Shown in pieces: positions 8,851-19,989 of a stretch of DNA of 64,000 bases (its first letter is position 1; each line of letters opens with the position of its first letter). The notes under the pieces were generated by a model. It was not told the DNA's origin and made no database searches. It saw only the letters and a list, made by a program, of their open reading frames with translations. Both the position numbers and the translations under genes were made by a program. The stretch is from assembly GCA_947471745.1 (NCBI GenBank), contig CANJKZ010000955.1, positions 2,415,501 to 2,479,500 on the forward strand, written 5' to 3'. The DNA comes from Closterium sp. Naga37s-1. Lineage: Eukaryota; Streptophyta; Zygnematophyceae; Desmidiales; Closteriaceae.

Positions 8851-9669
8851 TGTTGGTGCAACCCTACGGTTTGCACTCGGCTTGTTGTCCGTGTGCGTGA
8901 ATGTGTGTGTGTATGGAATGGTATGAGGGCATGGGATAATATATATTTCATGCTTATAATTGTGTGTGAATGTTGAGTCATGATGTCGAGTGTGTGTGTC
9001 GAGTCAATAGCGAGTTATCGCTAGACGTGTGTTACGCGGTCGTTTTTGTCTCGCGCGCGGTTTCTATTTTGTCGTGCGCGGTTTCTATTTTTTCCTGTGT
9101 CGAACGTTCGGCGTGTCGCAGGTGTGTGCAGAAGACCCATCAAGAACTCAAGGATGAGTTTGTGATGAAGAGCCCGAGCCTTGGTGTCAAGCCTCAAGTG
9201 ATTTCGAAGCTCGCCAAAAAGGTACACCTCAAGATATTGAAGATAGTTACATTACTTTGTGTAGTGTAACATTTCACTTGGTGTAGGCCCTAGTGAAGGG
9301 TAGTTTCGAGACCCTTCGTGGTTGGGGACAGTGTGGCACTGTTCCACATCACTGTACCTCGGCTCTTGGGGTTTGTAGGAGCTGGGAGTCATTCCCAACT
9401 CGTAACTCTTCCTATCTTGTGTTCTAAGACTATAGTGGCTGCCATAGTACCGTTCGTTCAAACCGACGCTGTGTCGTCAATTCTTTATCAAATCGTGCAA
9501 GCTGAATTGATAATTGTAGACGACGTGAAGACGCTCCAGATCCAATTTGAATCAAGTCATTTGCAGCTGTGAGCAGAACGCTATCAACGTTTGAAGCCGC
9601 TGTGCAGAAATCCGTCTGTGCTCTCTATCTTTCGTTTTAGGCATATTCAAGCCTATTGTGACTATAACA
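8851..9669 (+). repeat. 3' LTR of Copia T
   Basis: 819 bp, about 99.8% identical to the 5' LTR at 3187-4005, ending TATAACA directly before the second GTCCC duplication. Confidence 0.93.
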
Positions 9670-9674
9670 GTCCC
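9670..9674. repeat. Target-site duplication GTCCC of Copia T (right copy)
   Basis: Matches 3182-3186 on the other side of the insertion. Confidence 0.93.
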
Positions 9675-12429
9675 ATGCAGCTGCGTCGTGCATCGTGATG
9701 CTGCGAAGAATCTGCTTCAAGGTCTGGTTCACACGCTCGGTCTGTCCGTCTGTCTCTGGATGGTACGCAGACGACATGGCTAAGCGAGTCCCAAACAGTG
9801 CGAAAAGCTGCTTCCAGAACTTCGAAGTGAAACGAGGGTCGCGGTCTGAGATGATGGAATCTCGAACCCCGTGCAGTCGGACTACGTTATCTACGAACAG
9901 CGTCGCGGCTTCCTCTGCTGTGACCTTGCCGTGCGTGGGGATGAGGTGCGCTGCTCGAGAAAACTTATCCACTACCACGAAGATGGCGTCGTGACCCCTA
10001 ACTGTGCGCGGTAAAGCCATGATGAAATCCATCGTAACTACCTGCCAAGGGCGGTCGGGCGGTGGAATCGGCTGCAAGAGTCCTGCTTTGCGCTGGCGAG
10101 AGGACTTCGTACGCTGACACGTGTCGCACGAGCGAATGTAATCCTCTATGTCTGCTGCAAGCCCGGGCCAGTAGTACGTGCGACTAAGCGTCTTAGCCAT
10201 CTTATCTGCTCCGAAGTGACCTGCACTAACGACATCATGTGCCTCGGAAAGAAGGAGCTGTCGAAGAGGGCGGTAGGCTGGAACCCAAATCCGTGTGGTA
10301 CCCTTCCGTATGAAGACACTACCCTGCACCTCTGCTCCTGCGGGCGGCTGTGGTGTGAAGTCGGGATCTACTGTGTAACCGTGCTCGAAGAGTGCTGTGA
10401 AAAGTGGATGGCCGGCAGTGACTGTGAGGCTGGCGAGCTGGCAACTAGGGCGAGTGAGCGAATCTGCTGGGTTGCGAACGCATGGCTTGTACTCTATCCT
10501 GTAGTGGAAACTCCCCTCCATGAACTCCATCCATCTAGCCTGGCGACGACTCAGCTGCGGCTGCGACTTGAGGAAACGAAGCGAACAGTGGTCCGTGCGT
10601 ATAACACTATCTGCCCCCTCTAGGTAGCACCTCCACACCTTATACGCATGGATGGTCGCGAGCGCCTCCTTGTCGTGTATGGGATAGTTCAACTCCGCTC
10701 CCCTAAGCTTACACAACTCGTACGCGATCGGCTGCAACCCGCGTCCCTGAACCTGAAGAAGCACTGCTCCTATGGCCTGATCTGAAGCGTCGGTCACTAC
10801 AACGTATGGGCGAGTGGGATCAGGGTACGACAGTGTTGGTGAAGACGTGAGCGATTGCTTCATCTGCTCGAACGCCTGCTGCTGCGCTGGACCCCAAAGA
10901 AACTCTACGCCCTTCCGAAGTAGGTCGGTGAGTGGACTAGCGATGGAAGTGTAACCCTGAACGAAACGACGGTAGTAATTCGCGAATCTGAGAAAGCTCT
11001 GCAACTCCTTGACTGAGGTCGGAGCTATCCAGTCCTGTACTGCTGCGATCTTCTTCGGGTCGGTCCTAATGCCACTAGCGGAAACGACGTGACCTAGAAA
11101 CTCGACCTCTGGGAGGAAGAACTCGCACTTCGACTGCTTCGCGTACAACTGCTCCCTCCTCAAGACCTCAAAGACCTTCTGCAAGTGCTGCACGTGCTCC
11201 TCCTTCGTCTTAGAGAATACTAGGATGTCGTCTAGGTAAACTACAACGAACGACCCTAGGAACTCGGAGAGGACTGTGTTCATGAGCGTCTGAAATGTCG
11301 CTGGGGCGTTGGTCAAACCGAACGGTAGAACCCTAAACTCGTACAACCCCTGCTTCGTACGAAACGCCGTCTTGTGCTGGTCCTCTCGAACTACTCGAAT
11401 CTGATGATACCCTGAGCGAAGATCGATCTTGGAGAAGATTCTAGCACCCTGCACTGCATCGAGAAGATCCTCTACTCTCGGAACTGGGAATCTATTCTTG
11501 ACGGTGGCGGCGTTCAGTGCGCGGTAATCTATGCACATCCGTAACCCTCCGTCTTTCTTAGGCGCGAAAAGGATCGGTGCTGCCCAAGGCGATCTAGATG
11601 GCTGTATGAACCCCTGCGCAAGAAAGTGCCTAACCTGCTGCGTCATCTCCTCTGTCTCCGCTGGACTCAACCTCCATTGCGGCTTCGCTACTGGTTTGCT
11701 TCCCGGCTCCAACTCTATCCGATGGTCTACTGCTCGGCTGGGAGGCAACCCTGGGGGCAACTCGTCGAGGAAGACGTCTGCGAACTCTGCTAACAGTGCA
11801 CTCACCTCAGCAGGAAGAGTCGCCTTCTCACCAACTGCTGCACTCCCTCCTTTCCCCTCCTCAGCTTCCACCTCCTCAAGGAAAACCGCAAAGATCCGTG
11901 CCGCTCGCTTCACCAATTGTCGCACACGAACACCATTGATGATAGCTGTGGATGATGTGGCCCCATCGCTCCACTGTGGCAGCTCCCGGAACTCCCCGTC
12001 TACCTTGACGCTGCAGCTTCCCTGAGCCCAATCGAACTGAGTACTAACCGTCCGTAGCCAATCCCTACCGAAGATGAAGTCATAACCGTCCAGCGTCGCA
12101 GAGTCGAAGTCACGCCTAACCGTGATTGGTCCTAGCACTACGCGCAACTTGCGGATGACTGGTCCTATGTGGAGAGGCGTCCCATCTACCATGCATGCGT
12201 CTTTGAAGTTGACTGCCGAATCTGCTTCGAGATGGAGACGACTAACTAGCGACGAAGAGACAAAAGAGTGGCTAGCTCCGCTATCTACGAGAATCTTGAC
12301 TGGAACTCCACGAAGCTTCCCTAGAAGCACGACTGGGTGATCAACAGTGTCTACCTCTGTCGACGTAGATGACTGCTCTAAGGCTGTCTCCTCTACGTTG
12401 GTAGACTTGGCGGGTTCGGAAGCGCTCAC
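9675..12429 (-). pseudogene. Gypsy chromovirus protease-RT-RNase H-integrase
   Basis: Long minus-strand frame. Aspartic protease shows [11 protein letters not shown] (near 12285). Reverse transcriptase carries [13 protein letters not shown] (near 11235). RNase H follows with [14 protein letters not shown], and the integrase zinc module HFGADKM...CDTCQRT leads into the core with [16 protein letters not shown] and [14 protein letters not shown] (about 9730-10020). The order PR-RT-RH-INT is diagnostic of Ty3/Gypsy. The right end of the integrase is cut off by the Copia T insertion, so the gene is disrupted. Confidence 0.9.
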
Positions 12430-12449
12430 ACCAGCTAGCGACCCGCTAT

Positions 12450-13330
12450 CTACTGGCGGTTTCCGTTTCCCTGCTGCCGCTCCTTAAGCTGTGGGCAGTC
12501 CTGCTTCATGTGTCCCGGCTTTTTGCAGTAGTGACAGTTCCCCCTAAAACCCGTTTTCTGTGAGCCGTCACTATTAACTGCACCAATCTCCATGGGCGAT
12601 GGTCCGTCCCTCGATCGAGCGTTGTTGATCGGTCTGTTGTATCCCCTATCGCGATCGTCACGACCCCGTCGGCTTCGTACTGCGTCGACGCGTTCTGCTG
12701 CTGCGACAACTGACTCAAAGATGGACAACCCGTGAATCGCTATAACTTCCGCTATGTCCGGCTTCAACCCTTCGAGGTAGCGATCGCGCATCTCTGCTTC
12801 TGTGATGTCGTCTATTTCGTTGCAGATGCTCAAGAACCGTCGTGTGTACTCCTGGACGTTTCCTATCTGTCGGAAATGACGCAGACGCTTCCTAGCAGCT
12901 TCGGAGGCGTTCACCAAATCGAACCTACTTTTCAGCGCCGCTTCAAATCCTTCCCATGTCGTCGGAACCGTGGTAACACCCAAAGCTAAACTCCCTAAGC
13001 TCGAAGTTGCAGCTGCATGCCCCACGCCCTGTTGATGCCCGCCTGTTTGAGCCCTTCTTACAGCAGTTTGCGTGAGTTGGCCCCACCACTCCAAGGCCGG
13101 TCCCCTCAGCAGCGTAACGGAGTACTCGATCCGCTGCTGCGCGTCCGCCTCTTGCACCCTGCTTGCGGCGAAGTAGTTGTTCAGCATGAACAGCCACGTC
13201 CGCACATTTGCGTCGCGTTGACTTGGGTCGAACGACTTGGGTTTCTGCGGCTTGAGCGTGCTTCGACGTTCCGGCAGCGCTTCCGCGCCAGTCGACGTGT
13301 TGGGTGCAGGAGATGGTGCGGCATGACCAT
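12450..13330 (-). pseudogene. Gypsy chromovirus Gag
   Basis: Shows a retrotransposon Gag core (LLRGPALEWWGQL, then an Arg-rich YTRRFLSICNEIDDI region) and one zinc knuckle CHYCKKPGHMKQDC at about 12500-12545. The reading frame runs without interruption at its upstream side into reverse-transcriptase sequence of a different, Copia-type element (junction near 13325-13335). The normal Gag start and the Gypsy 5' LTR are absent there, so this is a fused, incomplete gene. Confidence 0.8.
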
Positions 13331-13339
13331 GAGAAATTG

Positions 13340-14300
13340 ACGCGAATTCACGAGAGTATTGTACCAGTTGGGTGGCGATGTAAGGAAGGTCGGGTCGGCA
13401 GGTGACAGAGGCGAACAGCAGGCACCCCACTTTCTGCTGGTACAGTTGGAGTCCTGCAGGCGACAGGGGTTTGTTGTCCAGTTTGTAGTTGGCGCTGGGA
13501 GTGCAGTAAGTAGTTGAGAGTGGTGCGAGCGAAATTTTGAAGCATTTTCCCAGCTGCTCAGCGTACTTGGAGGCTGACAGATGAATTGCTTCTGGCGAGT
13601 AGGTGATGTTCAGTCCCAGAAACTGCGTGACATTGTGGTTGATGGTGATGTCAACGTGCTGCGCCAGGTATTCCTCGAACTGATTGAGGAGCTTGTTGCA
13701 GGTCCCGGTATAAAGTAGGTCGTCAACGGAGACTGCTAGGAGGATGTAATCGCCGTTGAAGTGGAGGCGGTACATTCTCGGGTCGTGCGGCAGCTGCCTA
13801 AAGCCGATCTCCATGAGTATCTTGTGTAGGTGCTGCTGCCAGAGGCGCGGCGCTTGTTTTATCCCGCAAAGGGATTTATTTAGCTAGCAGACCCTTGGGT
13901 CTCCTTCTCCGTAGGTGTGTGGCTTTTCCACAAAGATTGTCGCGTCGACCAACGCATATAGGAATGCTTTCTTGACGTCGATATGCCGCAGTGGAAAATG
14001 CTTAGCGGCAACAATGGCGAGCAGAATCCTCACAGAGGTATGGTGGCTGACGGGGGCAAAGGTTTGGTCGAAATCGAGCCGTGGCATTGGTCGTAGCAGC
14101 GTACGACCCATCGTGTCTTGAAGCACTTTATGGTTCCGTCAGCAGTGGTTTTCAGGCAAAAAAACCATTTTCCACTTGGCACCCTCCTTTTCACTGCTGC
14201 ACGATCGACGAGGACCCATATGTTACGCGATTCCAGCGCTTTCAGCTTCGCATCCATAACCGTACGCCACTCCTTGGCGTGAGGGCCGGGTAGGGCCTGT
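13340..14300 (-). pseudogene. Copia A reverse transcriptase (partial)
   Basis: Recognisable Copia RT blocks on the minus strand: AKEWRTVMDAKLKALES and SGKWFFCLKTTADGTIKCFK near 14150-14290, FDQTFAPVSHHTSVRILLA and HIDVKKAFLYA near 13950-14080, AVSVDDLLYTG near 13700-13730, and QFLGLNITYS near 13600. The remnant is decayed and its continuation into RNase H is replaced by Gypsy gag. Confidence 0.8.
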
Positions 14301-14426
14301 CGCAGATTTTTTAGCTCGACGATGCGCGCGATGGTAGAAACTGTCGTGTGCAGGCCGAGAAGCTGCAGGCCTGTGATATTGGAGGTCCCTTCGGCTTCCT
14401 GAGCGGTGACTTCCACCACGTCGTCA

Positions 14427-15600
14427 TCATCGCAATTGTGGGCGGGTGAGGACCCGCTTGGCAGCACTGTGACGTGATGTTCCTGGCGCTAGGGCGTCAT
14501 CGCTGTCATCGTCGTCGTCGTCGCGCATGCGAGGGGGTACGCCGGGATGTTCATCGGCGGGGTCGCGGTCAAGTGCTGCTACTGCTGCTTCGTCCTCCGA
14601 TGATGCAAAGCTGCGGCCCTTGTAGGCGTAGGCGCGCGCGACGTTGCCGCACTGGTCCTCGATCCACTGTTGCAAGTTGAGCCATTCGTAGAAGAGGATG
14701 TCGCGCGTAGGTACGATCCTGTTGTTCTCAATGTCTAGGACCAGCCAGCCCTTGTAATTGTGGCTGAGTCCCAGATAAACTCCCCAGCGTGCGCGTTGGG
14801 TGAACTTGCCGATGGTGGCTGAAGTCGGCCGGTATAGCACCACACACCCCCAAACCCTCAGCATGGAGGTATCTCCCCTTGACCTGGTCCACCTCATGTG
14901 CGGGGAGAGGCTACCCTTGTTGGTCGTGGTGGAGAGATGGTTGTGCAGGCGCATAGCGTGGTTCATGGCGTACGGCTAGTACTTCTTGGGTAAGCCGGAC
15001 TGGTTAATAAGGGTGCAAAATTTCGTCATGAGGGTACGGTTGACCCCCTCAGCTACACCTTGCTGCTGGTAAGCGTAGGGAAGTGAGATTTGGTGCTTGA
15101 TCCCCTTCTCTGCGATAAGCCCTTCCAGCTCGTTGCTGCGAAATTCCTTGGCGCCGTCGGTCTGCCAAATCTTCAGCTTCTTTCCTGATTACCGTTGCGC
15201 GTGAGTGAGCCAGATGCAGAAGATCCCAGGAGCCTTGGAGCGGACGTCGACGTTGGCGATCCAGACGTAGCCTGACTACGCATCCACGAATGTGAGCGTG
15301 TTGTTTTCGCCGTTGATGCCTTCGAAGGTGAGTACGATGTAATCGCTATAGACTTTCTGCAACTTCTTGTAGCGATTGGTGCTCGGCTCCAGTGAGGGGT
15401 AGGCTTGGTGTGTGAGGGCAGCAGTGGGGCAGACGGTGCAGGTGGTTGGGTGTGATGTACTTAGTGGTTCGATGCCGTCGGGGCGTAGTAGGGCTGCTGG
15501 CTGAAAAACTTAGTGCGGAGGCAATTGTTGAACGTCTGGAGTGAGGGGTGGCCGAGCCGCTGATGCCAGAGATCATCTTCTGCGCGGACTCCAGGGGTGC
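14427..15600 (-). pseudogene. Copia A integrase (decayed)
   Basis: The integrase zinc module (DLWHQRLGHPSLQTFNN) lies near 15490-15560 and the C-terminal region (MLRVWGCVVLYRP, GVYLGLSHNYKGWLVLDIE) near 14730-14870. The catalytic core between them is present only as decayed fragments. Confidence 0.75.
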
Positions 15601-15639
15601 GCAGGTAACGTGCGTGATATTCCGCTACCTCTGTTTCTG

Positions 15640-16740
15640 TCTCTTGCAGGATGTCTAGAACGGGTCCTTCTTCTTCTCCTGGTTCTGCTTCGTTGTCCTG
15701 CTCCTCTGTTTCTGGTTCTGCCGATGTCTCCCCTTCAGCAGGTGCTGTTATGAGGTAGAGCGCGAGGACGTTGTGGTCGGAGATGATGCTGAGCGGAGTC
15801 CTGGTGCCTTCGATGAAACGGGTGAACGGGTCTGGGCGGGAGATTGGCCCAAGCGAGTCGCGAGGCGGACTTGCTGGCACATTCGCCTCCTCAATCTCCG
15901 ACCAAGGATCTTCCCAGTTGTAAGGTGAGCAGGGTGGTGATGGTAGGTTGCGTGGGCGTTGTTCGAGTGGGACGACGACAATTGGTGGGGGTCGTTATGC
16001 AGCCATTTCTCTCTCTGCTTCCTCCATTTCTTCTTGGGTGAGGTCTCCTTTGACGGGTGCTCTTCCTTCTGAGTCACCCCAGCCGCCAGTTCCCCAGCCT
16101 TGAACAGTACCAGATGCGCCAGTTGCGGATCCCCATGTTGCTCCAGTGCCATCGTCATCTCCCCATGCACCGCGTCGCGCCGAATCCTCGTCCCATCCTG
16201 CTGCGATGCGTTCCTGATATAGCCTTTCCTTCCTTTCGGCCTGTGCCTTTTCTTCTTCCTCTTTGACACTAAGCTCCTCAAATGCGTCAGGATCTTTCCA
16301 CGCCTTGTCCATGGTGAGATAGACATCGCGGGGATAAGGGCGCATGCGCTTCTCTTCGTCGAAGGTTCTGGTATTTGCTTCTTCCAGGATCCAGCGGAGC
16401 GTTTCAGCTCGTGGTGTGGGCGCTCCTGCTCCTTCGTGCCGAGGTCTTCGTTTCCGGTGCCGAAGATGCGGTTAGTGGTGACAGCCAACTCCATTTCCAT
16501 CATGCCTTCTGGTTCTGCCTCAACGCTCTCTGCTTCTTGGATTGCTGCAAGGTCCCTCTCTACGTCTTCTGTGCTGCTTGCTGTAGGTGTGAAGTAGGTG
16601 GTGCAGAGTCCATCAGGTCCGGGCTGGTGCAGATTTATGTCACGAGGGTGAGGATTGCAGCAGATCCAGGGCCGCCCATCCGATTGCTGCCATGACTCCA
16701 CGTTCATGTGGGAAAAATGCAGGGGGACTAGATCCATTAG
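15640..16740 (-). pseudogene. Copia A: charged and WG-rich region between protease and integrase
   Basis: This 1.1-kb stretch lies where Copia elements normally have a short linker. Minus-strand frames here are rich in Glu, Lys and Arg, and one (about 15995-16345) has a run of Trp-Gly pairs (ARRGAWGDDD, TWGS, GWGTGGWGDSEG). I do not recognise a standard domain. It could be an element-specific extra region or an old insertion; no clear terminal repeats bound it. Confidence 0.4.
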
Positions 16741-16966
16741 CTCGTCCGACGATGCTTTGCAGTCAGGTATGTCGAAGTCAAGTACGTAGACTTCGTTGAG
16801 CGATCATGCTCGCCCGAAGTATTTATGCGACTCGACCGGTGTGTCAGGAGGAGCGTTGGTGAGAATGAGGTCGCGTGTTTAGGGATCTGTGGCAAGCATG
16901 ACTCCACAGTCAGAGAGTTGTGCCGTAGACAGCAAATTGCAGCGCAATTCCGGCACAAGGAGCACG

Positions 16967-17590
16967 TCATTGAAGGTGATGTGCGTGTTGCTGTACGATG
17001 ATGCCCTGTGCGTTTGCGCGAAGTTGCTCGTTGTTGGCGACAGTGACGTAGGTGGCGGGAGCGCGGCTGATGTTTGAGATGTAACAAACGGTTTCCACCA
17101 TGTGTTGGCCGCAGAAGCTGTCCAGGTACCAGATGTTGTGGTTGGCGTTGTTGTTGCGCATGAGGAGTGCGAGACACGGTGTCACCAGGGTCGCCTTATA
17201 TCTTTTCTCAAAATATTCATCTTCTGTCCATCCACGGGAACGAAGCGCTGGTGATTGTGTGGTGGGTTTTCCCGCAGTTGTATCGGCTGGTGCCGGTCTT
17301 GCTATGAAGGGATTGTTCCACCCTTCTTCAGGTTGAATTAGCTCGCCAGCGGGTTCCTCCTCTTCGTCCGGAGTAGCAGCTCGTGGTCGACGCCTTGTCG
17401 CCATGTTTGCGATCACATTTCTGGTAGCTCCCGCTTGGGGTGCTTGTGTCAGCTGCTGGTGTTGTTGTTGTTGTTGTGCAGGAGGACAAGAAGCTTGATG
17501 TTGAGGCTCGAAGTGAAATTTGGGTGGCGATAGTTGGACCGGGATTTGCATCGATTCGTTGAATGTCCGAAGACCTTGCAAATTTTGCAA
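16967..17590 (-). pseudogene. Copia A protease region
   Basis: A Copia-type protease signature with a degenerate active site (IWYLDSFCGQHMV) lies near 17090-17150, followed by a beta-strand region typical of the family. Upstream is a Gln/Pro-rich linker from the end of gag. The remnant is decayed. Confidence 0.65.
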
Positions 17591-17699
17591 TAGTGGCGCC
17601 TTCGTTGTCGTCGCTCTTCACGATTGTCGGTGTAGAAGGCGAGGCGCTCTCGGCGCAGCGCTGAGCTTGTCTTGCTCGAGTTCATGTCCTGCTGTTCAG

Positions 17700-18464
17700 T
17701 CAGGAGTGCGGTGCATAGTGCGTCTTCTGAGGTAAATCCCATTTGTCAGATAGCGCTTTGCAGGGCTTCCACTTAGGCCTGGGTCCTTGGAGGACGATGT
17801 TGACGAAGATCTCCTCCAAAATCGCGCTTCTATGCTTCGTGATCTGGTCACGAATGTTCCGACAGCGGTTAAAATATGTATTCGCTTTCCCCATGTGCCC
17901 CTTGGTCTCCATGAGTTGCTGCAGGAGCCTGCTGGAGGTGACTGAGTCCTTCGGCTGATATACCTCAACGAGGAGCTTCCAAGCTTCCAAGGCTGTAGCG
18001 GCGCTCTCTTTGCATGAGCGTTTGCCGAGTTGCTCCGCAGGCGTCATATTGCGTAGCAACACACTGTACGCCATGAGGGATCCGCTGTAGTACTGAGCCC
18101 GGGCGTCTTCGGTGTCTTCCACCGGTTTAGAGTAGGAGCCGTCGAAGTAATGGTAAATCTGCGCCGTTTGTAGGAGGAGCTCGAGCTCAAAACTCCATGT
18201 ATAGAAGTCCTTGCGGTCAAATGCGCCAGTAGTCTTGATTTTTGAAACGCTGAGAAAGCGTTCTTGCGTAGAATTGATGACTTCATCACTTGGACGGGGG
18301 GCAATTGTTGCTGATTTGTCTGTGTCGAGGGAGAAGGTGTGCATGGCGGTATCACGGCTGTTTGTGGCCGGTTGAGCAGGTTGTGCTGGTTGCGAGGAGG
18401 TTCCCGCATCGCCTTTGTGCAATGCTTGGAGGTCTTTCTCCATAGTTGACAGTCTCGAGAACAA
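17700..18464 (-). pseudogene. Copia A Gag (N-terminal half)
   Basis: Frame starting MFSRLSTMEKDLQAL with a Copia Gag core (FDRKDFYTWSFELELLLQ, then RLLQQLMETKGHMGKANTYFN). Normal Copia Gag contains such helical blocks. It ends before any zinc knuckle can be recognised. The start lies about 195 nt of leader from the primer site when the nested insertion is ignored. Confidence 0.75.
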
Positions 18465-18500
18465 CTGGTCGAGCGCAGCTGTGCTTATAGTAGTTCTTGC

Positions 18501-18643
18501 TGTCAGAATGATGTAATTGTCTAGCCTGCAGTGGGGTACTCTATAGCGAGTACAACCGAACTAGGGTTTCCTATATGTATCTCAACTGCTGCTAGTGCAA
18601 ACCCTCCCTTTCTGCTTCTAAACTTTTCCTCGTAAATGTGACA
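18501..18643 (+). repeat. 5' LTR of element S
   Basis: 143 bp, TGTCAGAATG...AAATGTGACA. Contains ACTAGGGTTT, a telo-box-like motif. The next base starts the primer-binding site. Confidence 0.9.
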
Positions 18644-18656
18644 TGGTATCAGAGCC
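18644..18656 (+). promoter_or_regulatory. Primer-binding site of element S
   Basis: TGGTATCAGAGCC, complementary to initiator tRNA-Met, directly abuts the LTR end. Confidence 0.9.
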
Positions 18657-19683
18657 TGTCCTTCCTCGGCCTGTGGGCCCACCAACCTGCTTCCGCTGCT
18701 ACTCGATCTGTCGCACGCCCCGTGGCGTGCGACGGCGCGCGGCGATTTGCTCTCTGGCGCGCGCCCCGAGGCGCGCGGCCCCTTTTCTTCCTGGCGCGCC
18801 GGCCCCGCTGGACCTGCGCGCCCACCCCGTCGACCCTCGCGTCGCCTCAGGGGACCCGCGCGCCACCCCCGTCGACCCTCGCGTCGCCCCCGGGGACCCG
18901 CGCGCCACCCCTGGAGCCGTACGCGACCCCCCCGCTGCCTCGTCGCGGCGCCCTGGGGAGTCGCGCGCGGCCCCTCGCTGCCCCGTGGTGGCGCCCTGGG
19001 GGCCGCGCGCCACCCCTGGAGCCGTGCGCGACCCCCCTTGCTGCCCCGTGGTGGCGCCCTGGGGGCCGCGCGCCGTCCCCCTCGCCGTCCCCCGCGCTCC
19101 TGCCCCGTGCCACCCGTTTTAGGGTTTGGGGGTGGGGAGTGTGGGGGTGGCGGTTGTGGGGGTGCCGGTTGTGTGCGCCGTCCCCTACTCCTCCTCCTCC
19201 TCCGTCTCCCGCTGCTGCAGCTGCCGCTCAGGGGGGGGTGGGTGTGTGGGAGCCGAAGGAGTGGTGCTAGGGGGGTGACGTGGGAGTGGAGCTAGGGGTG
19301 CAGCAGGGGGTGTGTGCTAGGGGCGTGGGGCAGTTGGCGGAGGTTGAGCGGAGGTCGCAGTCGTGTCGCCAGCAGCACCAGTAGTCCGGAGGCTACAATC
19401 TCCGGTAGTCGCCAGTCGCCTGTGGGTCAGTTGCTCCAGTCAGGAGGCTACAATCTCCGCGGAGCCAGTTACTCCTGTAGTCCAGGCCATTGCTTCGGTA
19501 GCCACTGAGCCAGCAGCTCCTGTGTGTCTGCAGCTTCCGCCGTCGCCTCCCATCTCCTCTCCTCTCACAGTCCCTCCTCCTCCTCACATGCCCTCTGTGA
19601 CTACCTCTAGCTTTACTTGGGCTTGTGAACTATTTTATGACTGCTTGTTGTGTTGATTACACCCCACTTTGGCTATGGGGGTG
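18657..19683 (+). other. Interior of element S: GC-rich minisatellite leader, no coding domain
   Basis: The left part (about 18750-19100) is built of imperfect repeats around CGCGCGCCACCCCTGGAGCC. The right part has two copies of a GGAGGCTACAATCTCCG block (near 19390 and 19442), then a T-rich tail and a polypurine hairpin (CCCCAC...GGGGGTG) just before the second LTR. Frames through the GC-rich part are open by composition only; none shows a retrotransposon domain. Confidence 0.8.
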
Positions 19684-19736
19684 TGTCAGAATGATGTAAT
19701 TGTCTAACCTGCAGTGGGGTACTCTATAGCGAGTAC
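19684..19736 (+). repeat. 3' LTR of element S, left part
   Basis: 53 bp matching the start of 18501-18643. It is interrupted at its GAGTAC by Copia B and resumes at 27191. Confidence 0.9.
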
Positions 19737-19866
19737 TGTCAAACTTATATGATCTAGCCTGTGTAGGCTGTAGCGGGTTAGATACTAAGGGGTACACAAT
19801 TCTAGGCTTTCACATTTGTATCACTTTCATTCCTTAGTCATTCCATTTCTCGTTCTAAGTTTCTCA
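19737..19866 (+). repeat. 5' LTR of Copia B
   Basis: 130 bp, TGTCAAACTTATATGATC...AGTTTCTCA, directly followed by the primer site at 19867 (TGGTATCGAGCAGG, a variant of the tRNA-Met complement). Confidence 0.92.
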
Positions 19867-19989
19867 TGGTATCGAGCAGGTTCCCTCGTGGGAACAGTTC
19901 CTAGGGCCCACCAAGATTTTTTTTTTCCTACCCGGGGCGCGTGCCGCCCCTGCCCGAAGCGCGCCTAGTGTTCCGCCCCTCAGGCCCCG

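Larger units (their letters stand above)
3187..9669 (+). mobile_element. Ty1/Copia element T, whole-looking and young
   Basis: A 6483-bp element with two 819-bp LTRs, a tRNA-Met-type primer site, a single gag-pol frame and a polypurine tract before the 3' LTR, flanked by GTCCC duplications inside the Gypsy pol. The LTRs differ at about two positions in 819 (0.24%), so insertion was recent. I see no break in the coding frame. The gag-pol layout (protease, integrase, RT, RNase H) is Copia order and the sequence is Tnt1-like; it is unrelated at LTR level to the short-LTR Copia family in the rest of the window. Confidence 0.93.
2122..13330 (-). mobile_element. Ty3/Gypsy chromovirus, incomplete, split by a Copia insertion
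   Basis: Read on the minus strand the parts run gag (about 12450-13330), protease-RT-RNase H-integrase (about 9675-12429), then, beyond the nested Copia at 3187-9669, the integrase C-terminus with a chromodomain (2465-3169) and one LTR (2122-2464). The chromodomain marks it as a chromovirus. No second LTR is found at the gag side, where the element instead abuts a Copia RT fragment. It is a fossil: it lacks one end and is cut by one insertion, while its pol remains otherwise long and open. It predates the Copia inside it, but its age cannot be set by LTR comparison. Confidence 0.85.

Noticed and set aside
10216-10623. 135-residue plus-strand frame with many Cys and Trp
   Set aside because: Antisense of Gypsy RNase H/integrase; no independent support.
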